Source of the DNA: Candidatus Zixiibacteriota bacterium
GTDB taxonomy: Bacteria > SM23-81 > DAOVCL01
NCBI GenBank assembly: GCA_030670005.1
Contig: DAOVCL010000005.1
Location: 1-25,530, forward strand
Direction: 5' to 3'
Length of the DNA stretch: 25,530 bases
The translations under genes and the position numbers were made by a program. The notes below the pieces were generated by a model that had not been told where the DNA came from, did not search any database, and saw only the letters and a list, made by a program, of their open reading frames with translations. The first letter of the stretch is position 1. Every line of letters begins with the position of its first letter. Of the stretch, positions 16,444 to 25,401 are shown one piece after another.

Positions 16444-16473
16444 GTTATAATGAAGATCCTTCTAAGTTATAAT
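16430..16473 (+). repeat. Perfect 22-bp tandem duplication over the bamA stop
   Basis: Bases 16430-16451 and 16452-16473 are identical over 22 bp. The unit starts GAAGATCCTTCTAA and ends GTTATAAT. The first copy contains the last bamA codons and the TAA stop at 16441-16443. The second is an extra copy just downstream. Each carries a TATAAT. Confidence 0.9.
16446..16473 (+). promoter_or_regulatory. Two consensus TATAAT boxes, possible promoter for secreted-protein block
   Basis: TATAAT occurs at 16446-16451 and at 16468-16473, one in each copy of the 22-bp repeat. No convincing -35 box sits 17 bp upstream of either. The boxes lie 65-90 bp before the metalloprotease gene, the right place for a promoter of the AT-richer block, but this is inference. 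Confidence 0.4.
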
Positions 16474-16537
16474 AGAGAGGAATTTCGATGAGAAGGGTGG
16501 TTTATTTCTCAATGTAAAAAGTCTATTTTATTAAGAG

Positions 16538-18139
16538 GTGGTGATAAATTTGAGAAAAGATGTAAAGAGAGTAGGAGATGTGCCAATTTTAAAACTTTTT
16601 CTCCTTATGCTTATCCTCTTGGCGGTGATTGGAAGCCGCACCCGTTGCCCTATTTTTCAACCTCGCGCCAAATACTTTGTGACCTCTGTAAGCTGCCCTT
16701 CCCAATATACGATGGGAAGTAGCCCTCTTCAAGTAGTGGCTACTTATGGCTTTGAAAATGTCGACGATGTGACCTGCTACACCTGGTTTACCGGAACCAA
16801 AACAGACAATCCGGGACTTGGCTTTAAAAGCCAAGTCTCCTCTTTCCATTATCCACCTTTACCAGGTGGTTTAACTCTCTCCTGGCAGGGGACTACTCAA
16901 CCGGGGGACTACAATGTAGTGGTCTATCTGGGGACTGATGTAAATGCCCAGGAGCATAAGGCCAGCTCTAAGCGTAGTCCACGAATAGTGAGCATTAGTA
17001 GCGGAGGAGGGCAGGCGGAGTATACTTTGATAAAATGGTCAGGGGACAACAGGACGGGAAATCCAGATGAGACTTTAATGGATCCTTGGGCCTACGAGAT
17101 GGCGGTGAGAGTAATTGATGAGAATGGAAGCGGTGTAAATGGTATCACCGTGAGCTTTAACCCCGATAAGGGAACGATATGGGGAGGGAACCCTAATCCG
17201 AGCAGTATCCCCTATGCAGGAGTGGATGGAATAGCGAAGGTTCCCTTAATATTAACCAGTGGAACTGGCGCTTATACAGTAACTGCAACAAGTGCCCAGG
17301 CAGTAAATTCAATCATCTTTACCCAAACTTGCTTTGACGATCATGAGACTTCGGGCGCTCCAGCCAATCCTCATGAGCGAGTGTCTTACCCTAACGGGAT
17401 AGAAATCCCCGGTGATGGATACCACGATGCAGGTGGGTCTTGGGATAGCAAGGATGTCTGGATTGAGATAGATTATTACCTTGATGCGATAAATTCAGAT
17501 GAATTGAATCAGATAGTCCCATTGGTTGAGGCAATTTTAGAGACGGCAAATATTGATGCCCATCTTACAATTGACGATGCAATTGATGAAAGTATGCCTG
17601 ACCCTATCAATGATCAGGAGAGGAAAGGTTTCTTGAAGAGATATCGTGACCACAAGGACTATATCCATGTCATCGTTGGGACAAGACGTTCAGAGAATCC
17701 AGATGCCTTAGGCATTGTTGACCAGTATGGCGATGGCACAGGTCCAGGCTCTTTCTTATGCGCTCACTATGCAAGCGGTGGAACAGACTTAGCGCAGTCA
17801 TACTTAGATAGTTGTGGTTGCTTCGTATTTGCGGGGACAATTGAAGATTTTAATTTCGATATGGGCCTTGTCCACTGTGCGGCCTTAGTGATGACCCATG
17901 AAATTGGGCACGCACTTGGGATGGGGCATACTACTGATAGGTTCAATAATTCTTATTTCCTTGATGTGGAGTTGACAGGTGTAATGACGCATCACTACGA
18001 GCCTGACTACGACTTCTACGATTATAACTTCTTTTATCTCCCTTCTCTAGATGATGCAAATGATGATGGGGATGGTCGACCAGATGCGATGAATACGCGA
18101 GATGTTCTTGGAATACAGACTGTTGATATTGGTTGGTAG
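16538..18139 (+). CDS. Secreted metzincin-type metalloprotease with Ig-like domain
   Basis: This is a predicted exported zinc endopeptidase of 533 residues. A basic N-terminus and a hydrophobic stretch (LKLFLLMLILLAVIG) form a signal peptide. A bacterial Ig-like domain (about 190-265, AYEMAVRVIDENGSGVNGITVSF) precedes the catalytic part. The zinc motif HEIGHALGMGH gives ligands H454, H458 and H464 with catalytic E455, and the Met-turn is M483 in GVMTHH. The C-terminus DDANDDGDGRPDAMN resembles an EF-hand or dockerin calcium loop. GTG 16538 opens the frame, but TTG 16550 is better placed after GAGGTGGTGA and may be the true start. No outer-membrane sorting domain is seen. The substrate is unknown. 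Confidence 0.85.
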   Translation: MVINLRKDVKRVGDVPILKLFLLMLILLAVIGSRTRCPIFQPRAKYFVTSVSCPSQYTMGSSPLQVVATYGFENVDDVTCYTWFTGTKTDNPGLGFKSQVSSFHYPPLPGGLTLSWQGTTQPGDYNVVVYLGTDVNAQEHKASSKRSPRIVSISSGGGQAEYTLIKWSGDNRTGNPDETLMDPWAYEMAVRVIDENGSGVNGITVSFNPDKGTIWGGNPNPSSIPYAGVDGIAKVPLILTSGTGAYTVTATSAQAVNSIIFTQTCFDDHETSGAPANPHERVSYPNGIEIPGDGYHDAGGSWDSKDVWIEIDYYLDAINSDELNQIVPLVEAILETANIDAHLTIDDAIDESMPDPINDQERKGFLKRYRDHKDYIHVIVGTRRSENPDALGIVDQYGDGTGPGSFLCAHYASGGTDLAQSYLDSCGCFVFAGTIEDFNFDMGLVHCAALVMTHEIGHALGMGHTTDRFNNSYFLDVELTGVMTHHYEPDYDFYDYNFFYLPSLDDANDDGDGRPDAMNTRDVLGIQTVDIGW

Positions 18140-18189
18140 AAAGAGATCTATAGGAATTTGCGATGAATTGTAACTTTATGGAGGAACTG

Positions 18190-19317
18190 ATGAAAAGGAG
18201 AATTTTTCAAATTTGTTGCGTTGCGTTTGTCATGTTCGTGACAATCTTCACCTACCAGGGCACATGCCATTCAGCATTTATTGATGCATTGGAACAGACA
18301 GGTAGTATAGCAGCACATCAAAAGGTCTTCTTAGATGAAACTTCGAATTTACATGTCGCATGGTATCAAGAATTAAGAGATTCTTTAGGTAGGCCTTTGG
18401 GCTTAGCAATGTTTTACAAGATGGTTGACAAAGACGGTAAAGTGAGAATTGATAAGAAGCAGGTCGGATGGGCCGGACTTAACCCTAATATTACAGTTGT
18501 GACTAAAATAGAAGATTACGTTATAATTGCTGCTATTCAAAGTACTGCGGTTAGTATAATTAGATTGAACTCCGAAGGGGAGATAGTTAGCAACAAATTC
18601 TTAAAATGGAACTTCAGTCCAGAATCTATATTGAAAAACAGAGACGGAAATCTTTTCGTAATAGGTGTACTTAATGAGGGATGCTGGCGTAAAAGGCCCA
18701 TATTTCACGCAATATTCAAGCCTAACTTAGAAATTGAAAGTGATTTGACACGAATTAATTATGAGGATAAAAGCTCTTATCAATATGGCATTCACGGCCC
18801 TCCTGTCGCGACTTTTACTTCTGACCATAATATTCTGATTTTTACTCGTCTACTCGGCCCAAAAGGAAGACCCTCGAATGATGATTTCCTTTACTTTCTT
18901 ATGGATACAGATGGTGATATACTTACTGATGTTAGCCACATCAACATTAAGAAAGCAGCTTTTAGAAAAATAGAGGGGACCTATTTGAGAGATGTAGACT
19001 TAGTTACACTAAGTAATGGAGAAATAATCATTAGTGCGTGGAGTCCTTATCTCAATGCTGAATACTTTAACATCGAGGAAAATTCAATCTATCAAATTAG
19101 GTTTTCCAAAGAGGGTAAATTGATTAAAGCTGCGCAAGCGGTTAGTACGAAGCCTTTGCCGTTTGATGGCTTACCTGAGACAGGTATAAAGAGGATACAG
19201 AGGGATTTTGGGAGGGAAATGAGCACTGATAAGCGATTGAATGTGTATTACTTATTTGGTTTTGATAAGGAAGAAACTTTTTACTATTCCAAGAAGTCTT
19301 TCCCCTGGAAGTGGTGA
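18190..19317 (+). CDS. Exported AT-rich protein of unknown function
   Basis: I do not recognise a family. The product has 375 residues with signal peptide MKRRIFQICCVAFVMFVTIF and a cut near CHSA-FIDA. The rest has repeated beta-strand turns such as NLHVAWYQ, VSIIRLNSEGEIV and IYQIRFSKEGKLI, which suggests a beta-propeller-like fold. ATG 18190 is chosen because GGAGGA lies four bases before it; an in-frame ATG at 18163 has no such site. Base use is unlike the core genes: a hand count of 18541-18660 gives 42 G+C in 120, against 34 in 60 for 13201-13260 in rng. That fits recent acquisition or relaxed selection. Confidence 0.75.
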   Translation: MKRRIFQICCVAFVMFVTIFTYQGTCHSAFIDALEQTGSIAAHQKVFLDETSNLHVAWYQELRDSLGRPLGLAMFYKMVDKDGKVRIDKKQVGWAGLNPNITVVTKIEDYVIIAAIQSTAVSIIRLNSEGEIVSNKFLKWNFSPESILKNRDGNLFVIGVLNEGCWRKRPIFHAIFKPNLEIESDLTRINYEDKSSYQYGIHGPPVATFTSDHNILIFTRLLGPKGRPSNDDFLYFLMDTDGDILTDVSHINIKKAAFRKIEGTYLRDVDLVTLSNGEIIISAWSPYLNAEYFNIEENSIYQIRFSKEGKLIKAAQAVSTKPLPFDGLPETGIKRIQRDFGREMSTDKRLNVYYLFGFDKEETFYYSKKSFPWKW

Positions 19318-19395
19318 TGATTACTTTTCAATGACTGTGAGGGAAAGGGAACCCCTGCTACCCTAACAAGGTGACATCATCCTGAAAATGCAATT

Positions 19396-20991
19396 ATGAA
19401 GAGGATAATCTTTGTTTTTTCTCTTATAACTCCTTTTACTTTCAGCCAATTTGCCCAAGCTGATCCTTCTGATGGTAAGTTCAGTTTCTCGGTAGGGACA
19501 TCCTATTTGGAGATCGCTCACGGTTTCAATTCCAGTTTGGGCGCAAGGTTATATCTTCATCATGACTACAAGGGGCACATTCTCGATCAGGGCCTGGAGA
19601 TAAAAGGCTCATCTTTCAGGTTCAAGCTTTCTAATCTGGGTCAAGATAATTTGCTAAAGAATTCCATACTGGCCAAGATAGAATACAGAACCATAAAGAA
19701 GATCTCAAGAAGGATAGTGTATGAGGGAACCCACGGATTAGGGTTCTTCCGTTTACCTTCCCTCTTCTCCTGCGAGACAGATTTCAAGCCTCTACCTCTA
19801 TCTGTCTGGGCCTTTAGGCTAAGTGAGAGTCTTAGGACCCAAAGACCGATGAGATTGAGCAGAAAGTTGGCTTTGACTTCTGAGGTTGGCCTTAAAGGGG
19901 TTTTCTCCACTGATGCGGAACATAGCTCTTCTTGGGAGCAGATAGTTGATCATGCCCAGGCTGTCTCTGCTTTCTCCTATCTGCAAGGTAACCTGGGCCT
20001 TCGCCTGAATAGAAGAGTAAGGTCAAACTTTGATGTATACTCAGAATACAGGGGATCTATCAGGACTTCAGCTTATGCTCCCATAACCCCACTTTTTAAT
20101 CAGGAGGTTTCCATTGGGTTCAAAACTGAAGAGGTTAGAGATAATGAATTTGGGTTATCTCTGCATCTCCCCCTTCAAAGCGACCTCATTGAAGCCGAAT
20201 CCCTTAATCAAAAGAGGAGGATAAATTTCAACCTGAGCAGAGGTTGGGGAAATAGTTGGCAATTAAGCTCCAAGGTTGCTTATGCTGAAGATGATTATAC
20301 AGATTTAATCCTTTCTTTACTTAAGTCTTGGGGGGATTCTCATATTCAAGCCTTCCTCTATCATTCTCCTTATGGCAACAGTTATGGGATACAATTCCTC
20401 TTCAGGAGAGGGGAAGTTAATCGAGACTTAATTTCCCAAATATACGAGCATAGGCCAAGTTTTCGTGGTTATTGTCCTTCAATCTGCCCTCACCATCCTA
20501 CACCACCAGACAGTTCGGTGTGGCATAGCTTCGAGGAGATGGTGAACTGGCTCAACACACCAGAAAAGGTTGTTTGGTATGCCAATTTTGTTCTTGCCTA
20601 TCTGCATGATCATAACAACGAAGGTGGTCTATTTAATGCCTATACCCCCAAGGAGGTCTTTGATAGAGGGGGAGGGAACTGCACGGAGAAGTCGGGCTTT
20701 CAGGCCTATTGCCTGAGCAGAAATGGTTATGAGGCCTATGCTGTAGGTTTCACGGCGAGGTCAATAACTCATGCGGTCTGCGTCTTCAAAGACAGGAATA
20801 CCGGTAAATGGAATGTTTTGGACAGGGGTAAATATTATAGAGTGGGGGCAGATAGCATTGAGGAGGCGATGGATAGGCTCTTCCCGGGCTGGATAAGTTT
20901 TGATATAATTGACCCGGCAAGCATCTCTACCTTAACCCAGGTGGAGAGCATTACCAAGAGGGTCATACTCAATTGGTTCGAAGATAATTAA
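19396..20991 (+). CDS. Outer-membrane-barrel-like protein fused to transglutaminase-like domain
   Basis: The product has 531 residues. The signal peptide MKRIIFVFSLITPFTFSQFAQA is cut before DPSDG. Residues about 28-345 are alternating polar and aromatic strands (FSFSVGTSYLEIAHGF, LGLRLNRRVRSNFDVYSEYRG, FGLSLHLPLQ, FNLSRGWGNSWQLSSKVAY), as in an outer-membrane beta-barrel. The C-terminal domain has a transglutaminase-like triad: C429 in GGNCTEKSGFQAY, H459 in SITHAVCVF and D476 in WNVLDRG. Such domains are usually cysteine peptidases or crosslinkers. Barrel boundaries are by eye. No good ribosome binding site precedes ATG 19396, since AAGGTGA is about 20 bp away. Confidence 0.8.
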   Translation: MKRIIFVFSLITPFTFSQFAQADPSDGKFSFSVGTSYLEIAHGFNSSLGARLYLHHDYKGHILDQGLEIKGSSFRFKLSNLGQDNLLKNSILAKIEYRTIKKISRRIVYEGTHGLGFFRLPSLFSCETDFKPLPLSVWAFRLSESLRTQRPMRLSRKLALTSEVGLKGVFSTDAEHSSSWEQIVDHAQAVSAFSYLQGNLGLRLNRRVRSNFDVYSEYRGSIRTSAYAPITPLFNQEVSIGFKTEEVRDNEFGLSLHLPLQSDLIEAESLNQKRRINFNLSRGWGNSWQLSSKVAYAEDDYTDLILSLLKSWGDSHIQAFLYHSPYGNSYGIQFLFRRGEVNRDLISQIYEHRPSFRGYCPSICPHHPTPPDSSVWHSFEEMVNWLNTPEKVVWYANFVLAYLHDHNNEGGLFNAYTPKEVFDRGGGNCTEKSGFQAYCLSRNGYEAYAVGFTARSITHAVCVFKDRNTGKWNVLDRGKYYRVGADSIEEAMDRLFPGWISFDIIDPASISTLTQVESITKRVILNWFEDN

Positions 20992-21017
20992 ATCCCCTTT
21001 TTGGAGGAGGTATTGTT

Positions 21018-21617
21018 ATGCAGGTCAGACGAAATTTTTTATTATCCCTGGTTGCCTTTTTGATATTGGGCTTCATACTTCGGCCATCCTTTGCAGGCTA
21101 CTCCATCAGGTTTCACCCCCCCAATCCTCATAAGGCTTTAAGCGACGAGGAGAGGATCATCTATATCCTGGGGGAGTTAGGGGATGATTTCCAGAGGGAA
21201 GACGGCAAAGCCTTTGCAGAGAGGTTGTCCAAGGATTTCTCCTGCAAGGTAGGTAAGCAAAAAGTCCCTTTGAGGGGAAGAAATGAGGCTGAATCGCTGG
21301 TTGAGGATTTCTTCACCCGATTTGACCCACCTCAAAAGGGTCCTTTCCTCTATATCTACCACCCCACAGTAGAAATCCAAGGCAAAACAGGGTTAGTTAG
21401 ATGCCGTCTGATAATCAGCGGCATTGGTGGGAAAAGGGGAAGGATATGGGAGAGGGCAGACGAGGAGTTCACCTTTGTGAAGGAGAATGGAAAATGGAAG
21501 TTATCAGGCCTAGCGAACCTCTTTTCTCTCCTCTCCTGGCTTGGGGACCCTCAGGGAGCATATCCCACCTGGCTGTGGAAAATCCCCTCCAACGGCCATT
21601 TACAAAGGGGGAGGTGA
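21018..21617 (+). CDS. Exported NTF2-like (SnoaL/DUF4440-type) small protein
   Basis: The product has 199 residues. Signal peptide MQVRRNFLLSLVAFLILGFI ends near RPSFA before GYSIRF. The mature part runs from a helical start (DEERIIYILGELGDDFQREDGKAFAERLS) to VEIQGKTGLVRCRLIISG and ADEEFTFVKENGKWKLSGL. That is the usual last strand pair of NTF2-like domains used for ligand or protein binding. ATG 21018 follows GGAGGAGG. It lies 26 bp after the transglutaminase-like gene and 44 bp before the large secreted protein gene, so a shared transcript is likely. The role is unknown, and the family call is moderate. Confidence 0.75.
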   Translation: MQVRRNFLLSLVAFLILGFILRPSFAGYSIRFHPPNPHKALSDEERIIYILGELGDDFQREDGKAFAERLSKDFSCKVGKQKVPLRGRNEAESLVEDFFTRFDPPQKGPFLYIYHPTVEIQGKTGLVRCRLIISGIGGKRGRIWERADEEFTFVKENGKWKLSGLANLFSLLSWLGDPQGAYPTWLWKIPSNGHLQRGR

Positions 21618-21661
21618 TTTAGAAATTTTCCAGACAAGGGATTCATTCTGGAGGTGTTACT

Positions 21662-24600
21662 ATGTGCTGGAATAAAAGGGTGTTATGCATAGTCTTTGCT
21701 TTAGGCTTGTGGGCACTCCTATCAACAGATGCCACCGCCAGGCTTGTCCAACAGCCGTTTACTGACAGTCCCTATGTGCTGAAGTTTACTGTGCAGGAGG
21801 CACTTGAACATTGGGACGATTATGTGTTTGACAGCCCTTATGGTTTAGCTGTGATAAGCGAAAGGGATGAGAACAACAACGGCAAGGATCTCTTGTTGGT
21901 TACCGATAACGGCTGGTCATGTGTGGTATCCTTTCTGATGACCGTTAACAACGGGATAAGGGAACAAGGGGAGACCAATGTATATGGGACCTGGGGGGCA
22001 GGAGAGGGGGAATTCTGGAACCCGAGGGGGATAGTTGTCGATCCCACCAGTATGGCAGGTTGGTTCTGCACATTCTATGTTGTTGACACAGGAAACAACA
22101 GAATTGTAAAGCTTCGGGCAAACCTCAACGATGGCACGATTTCCTTCCTTTCTCAATTTGGATCAGGCTATTTAAACACCCCTTCAGATGTGACCTTCTC
22201 CTGGCAAGTAGAGGGAGGCTACCTCTATGTGGCCGATACAGGGAACGACAGGATCGCTATCTTCACGACCAGTGGGAATTATGTCGGCTCCATACTGGAA
22301 GGCCAGGTTGATCACCCTATGGCCGTCTGCTATGCCGACCCTTATACTTCCCTTTCTGACCTGTATATCTGCGATACCTGGGGTGGGCGGATAATCTGGT
22401 TGCTCAGCGGTGACCCACCTACCGATCCTTACTGGAAAGGCAGTTTAACCATTCCCAACACCTACTTTGTGGCCATAGCAACCGATGAAGATGGTGGAGT
22501 CTATGCCCTCGACACCCAGGGATGTAGGATATACACCTTTGACAGGATGCTGAAGGAGAATCTCTACTCTTTTGGATCGCTGGGGGTTGGGGCGGATCAG
22601 TTCCTCTGGCCTCTGGATATCGTCGTCTATGAGGGGGAGGTGGCTATAACGGAAGGGTATTCAGATGATTCAGGAATCCAATACTACTGGCTCGATTCTG
22701 AAATCTTGGAAGCAACGGCCTCCCCAAATCCTTTTACCCCACCGGTTGAGTGGTCGCTTCTCACCTATAAGCTCTCCGCTCCGGCCTATGTGGATATAAA
22801 TGTTTACAAGTCAAATGGTCAGTTGATAAGATGCCTGAGAGACCACCTTTCCACTCCAGCAGGAACCAGGTATGAATGGTGGGATGGGACAGACAGCAAT
22901 GGAGTTCAGCAGCCCTCCGGGGATTATTACATAGTCATCGATGACGAGGATTTCTATACGGGCCCAGAGAATTATTATATTCATTCTGTGGACACAGTCT
23001 GGGTAACCATAACCACCAGTTCCCATATCCAAACTATTTATACCTTGAATTGGTGGGAGCTTCCTACCTTCCCCCAGTTCTCCCCCGATGGAAGCAAGAT
23101 AGCCTTTGCCTCCCCCTGTTATATGTTTGAATCGGATCGGTATATCTGGACGATTGATGCCGATGGTTCAAACCCTCAGCAGCTTACCTCAGGTGGTGAT
23201 GAGTGGTGGCCATCCTGGTCACCTGATGGCAGCCATTTAGCCTATGCCGAAAGAGTGGGCTTAAACGACTATTTAGTCTACAGGATGGAAAGCGATGGCT
23301 GGCCCCAAATCAGGTTATCCCCGGAGACGGTCAATGATAAGACTCCCCAGTGGTCACCCGATGGAAGCAAGATAGCCTTTGGCAATTTCGCCGGTTCAAA
23401 TGGGAACATCTGGACTATGAACGCCAGCGATGGGTCGGGGAGAACCCAGATTACCAATGACCCAAAGGATGAATGCTATCCCGACTGGTCTCCCTCCGGA
23501 GATGAGATCGTTTACGAGAAGTATATAGATGACAACGATTGCTATGATATCTGGAAGGTAAGTTTAGATAATGGTGCTACAACCCAGCTTACCAGTGGAC
23601 CGGACTATGATTGCCCCGTCTACTGGTTAAAAGGCGGGGATAAAATCGGATATCTATCGGGAAAGCCAGAGGGAGAAGAGCCGAGCGGGATCTACACGAT
23701 GTCAGCTCAGAATGGAGAAGACAAGAGATGTGCTTTAAGGTCTGATAGGGTATCACCGCTCTTTGGCTTTGACACATCCCCGGACAAAACCAAGTTCGTC
23801 TTTCCCGTTCTCACCCTGGAGAATGGCTCTTTGGCCCTCTGTGACTATTTGAGGGATGAGAACGCCTTCCCCGCAGCCAATATTACCTCGCCTTATCTAA
23901 ACCAGACGGTCTGTGGAGAAGTCACCATCAGAGGAACTGCTGCGGATAACCTAAGCGTAGATGGTAGCACCCACCTTTCTGAACTTGAATATTACACCAT
24001 CACCTGGGGTAGGGGGGGAAATCCTAACCTCTGGTATGCTGATGGTATGTCTTTAATAAATGGCGGGACCAGTCAGGTTCAGAATGGAATTCTAGGAATC
24101 TGGGATACATCTGATTTAGAAGACGGAATCTATACCATAAAGTTAACTGCGTATGACAACCAGGGTGATGCCAATACATCTAAGGTTGCTTTTCATCTTA
24201 TTGGACCCATCTATGTCCCTCAGGACTATCCAACTATTCAAGAAGCCGTTGACTCGGCCCCCGATATATGTACCATTAAGGTTAACCCAGGCATTTATGA
24301 GGAACAAGTTTTTTTAAGAGACGGAATAACCCTGATAGGATCTGGGCCAGACTCTTGCGTCATAAAAGGTCCAACCACACGCTATTTAGGCGTTGTAGTC
24401 GGGGCAAACAATAGCACCATTAAAGGTTTTACTATCACTCATACAGATTCGGTGAATATATGTGGCATAAGTGGAGATATTATATCTGGTTTTACTATTG
24501 CGCGTAATGTCATCAAGAGAATCTCCAGGGGGATTGATCTCAACTCTTGCCAAGCTTATCTACATAACAATACCATTGTGCATAATCAGGTAGGTATAAG

Positions 24601-25288
24601 AACTACAATATTTAGAGACAGTTCCCAATGTAGTTTCAAACCGAGTAATCGATTTGACTTGTCGCAGGGTGCCACCTCTGTAAATATCAACAGTAACATA
24701 GTAGCCTATAATGGGACAGGAATATATGTTGTTGATGCATCAGAAGTAAATTCTGATTACAACGATTTCTATGGCAACGGGGTCAATTGTACCCCCCATT
24801 ATCCCATGGGTGATCATGAACTAGTTAATGTAAACCCCTTCTTTATTGACGAAACGATCGACGATTATCACCTACGACAGGGTTCACCTTGCATAGATGC
24901 TGGCAATCCTAATTTCCCCCTTGATCCTGATGGCACCAGGGCGGATATTGGTGCTTTCTATTATAATCAAGGTGTTGGAATAAAGGGAGCATCCCCTCCT
25001 AATATTCCTACAACTTATAGTTTCTCCCAGAACTATCCCAACCCTTTTAACCCAATAACTGAGATCAAGTATGACCTTCCTAAATCTTCAGAGGTCAATT
25101 TGGCCATATACAATATCTTGGGTCAAAGGATTAGAACCTTGGTAAACGAGCAACAAGAGGCTGGCTATTATACCGTTTTTTGGAATAGTGAAGATGAGAG
25201 GGGAGAGGAAGTTACCTCTGGGATATATCTTTGCCGAATTGAGGCTGGCAAGTTTTCGCAGACGAAAAAGTTGATCTTGTTGAAGTAG
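21662..25288 (+). CDS. Giant multidomain secreted surface protein with type IX-like sorting domain
   Basis: The product has 1208 residues. The signal peptide is cut near TDATA-RLVQ. An NHL-type propeller follows (about 45-335; VVDTGNNRI, VADTGNDRI). Then come a FlgD-like Ig domain (about 350-440; ASPNPFTPP and DSNGVQQPSGDYYI) and a TolB/PD40 propeller (about 465-700; SPDGSKIAFA, WSPDGSHLAYA, WSPDGSKIAFG, WSPSGDEIVYE). An Ig-like domain is at about 738-845. A right-handed beta-helix is at about 850-1105 (YVPQDYPTIQEAVDSA, IKGFTIT). The C-terminal sorting domain (about 1120-1208) has SQNYPNPFNPITEIKYDLP, IYNILGQRIRTLV and a KKLILLK end. GGAGGTG precedes ATG 21662. The substrate or ligand is unknown. 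Confidence 0.88.
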   Translation: MCWNKRVLCIVFALGLWALLSTDATARLVQQPFTDSPYVLKFTVQEALEHWDDYVFDSPYGLAVISERDENNNGKDLLLVTDNGWSCVVSFLMTVNNGIREQGETNVYGTWGAGEGEFWNPRGIVVDPTSMAGWFCTFYVVDTGNNRIVKLRANLNDGTISFLSQFGSGYLNTPSDVTFSWQVEGGYLYVADTGNDRIAIFTTSGNYVGSILEGQVDHPMAVCYADPYTSLSDLYICDTWGGRIIWLLSGDPPTDPYWKGSLTIPNTYFVAIATDEDGGVYALDTQGCRIYTFDRMLKENLYSFGSLGVGADQFLWPLDIVVYEGEVAITEGYSDDSGIQYYWLDSEILEATASPNPFTPPVEWSLLTYKLSAPAYVDINVYKSNGQLIRCLRDHLSTPAGTRYEWWDGTDSNGVQQPSGDYYIVIDDEDFYTGPENYYIHSVDTVWVTITTSSHIQTIYTLNWWELPTFPQFSPDGSKIAFASPCYMFESDRYIWTIDADGSNPQQLTSGGDEWWPSWSPDGSHLAYAERVGLNDYLVYRMESDGWPQIRLSPETVNDKTPQWSPDGSKIAFGNFAGSNGNIWTMNASDGSGRTQITNDPKDECYPDWSPSGDEIVYEKYIDDNDCYDIWKVSLDNGATTQLTSGPDYDCPVYWLKGGDKIGYLSGKPEGEEPSGIYTMSAQNGEDKRCALRSDRVSPLFGFDTSPDKTKFVFPVLTLENGSLALCDYLRDENAFPAANITSPYLNQTVCGEVTIRGTAADNLSVDGSTHLSELEYYTITWGRGGNPNLWYADGMSLINGGTSQVQNGILGIWDTSDLEDGIYTIKLTAYDNQGDANTSKVAFHLIGPIYVPQDYPTIQEAVDSAPDICTIKVNPGIYEEQVFLRDGITLIGSGPDSCVIKGPTTRYLGVVVGANNSTIKGFTITHTDSVNICGISGDIISGFTIARNVIKRISRGIDLNSCQAYLHNNTIVHNQVGIRTTIFRDSSQCSFKPSNRFDLSQGATSVNINSNIVAYNGTGIYVVDASEVNSDYNDFYGNGVNCTPHYPMGDHELVNVNPFFIDETIDDYHLRQGSPCIDAGNPNFPLDPDGTRADIGAFYYNQGVGIKGASPPNIPTTYSFSQNYPNPFNPITEIKYDLPKSSEVNLAIYNILGQRIRTLVNEQQEAGYYTVFWNSEDERGEEVTSGIYLCRIEAGKFSQTKKLILLK

Positions 25289-25303
25289 GAAGTGGTTGAA
25301 TGG

Positions 25304-25390
25304 GGGATCAGGACAAATAGAGTTTGATCCCTTAAAATGGTCATTAGACAGGATGATCAGGATAAATAAAAATCACCGTGAACTGTTACA
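25304..25390 (+). repeat. Dispersed repeat cluster upstream of skp, copy 2
   Basis: GGGATCA (25304-25310) pairs with TGATCCC (25325-25331) around a 14-bp loop. TTAGACAGGAT (25344 on) repeats the word at 8021, and GTGAACTGTTACA lies at 25378-25390. The first and last parts match the tgt-yajC repeat at 10183-10253. The ACAGGAT part sits between them as if inserted. Confidence 0.5.
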
Positions 25391-25401
25391 AAGGAGGGAA
25401 G

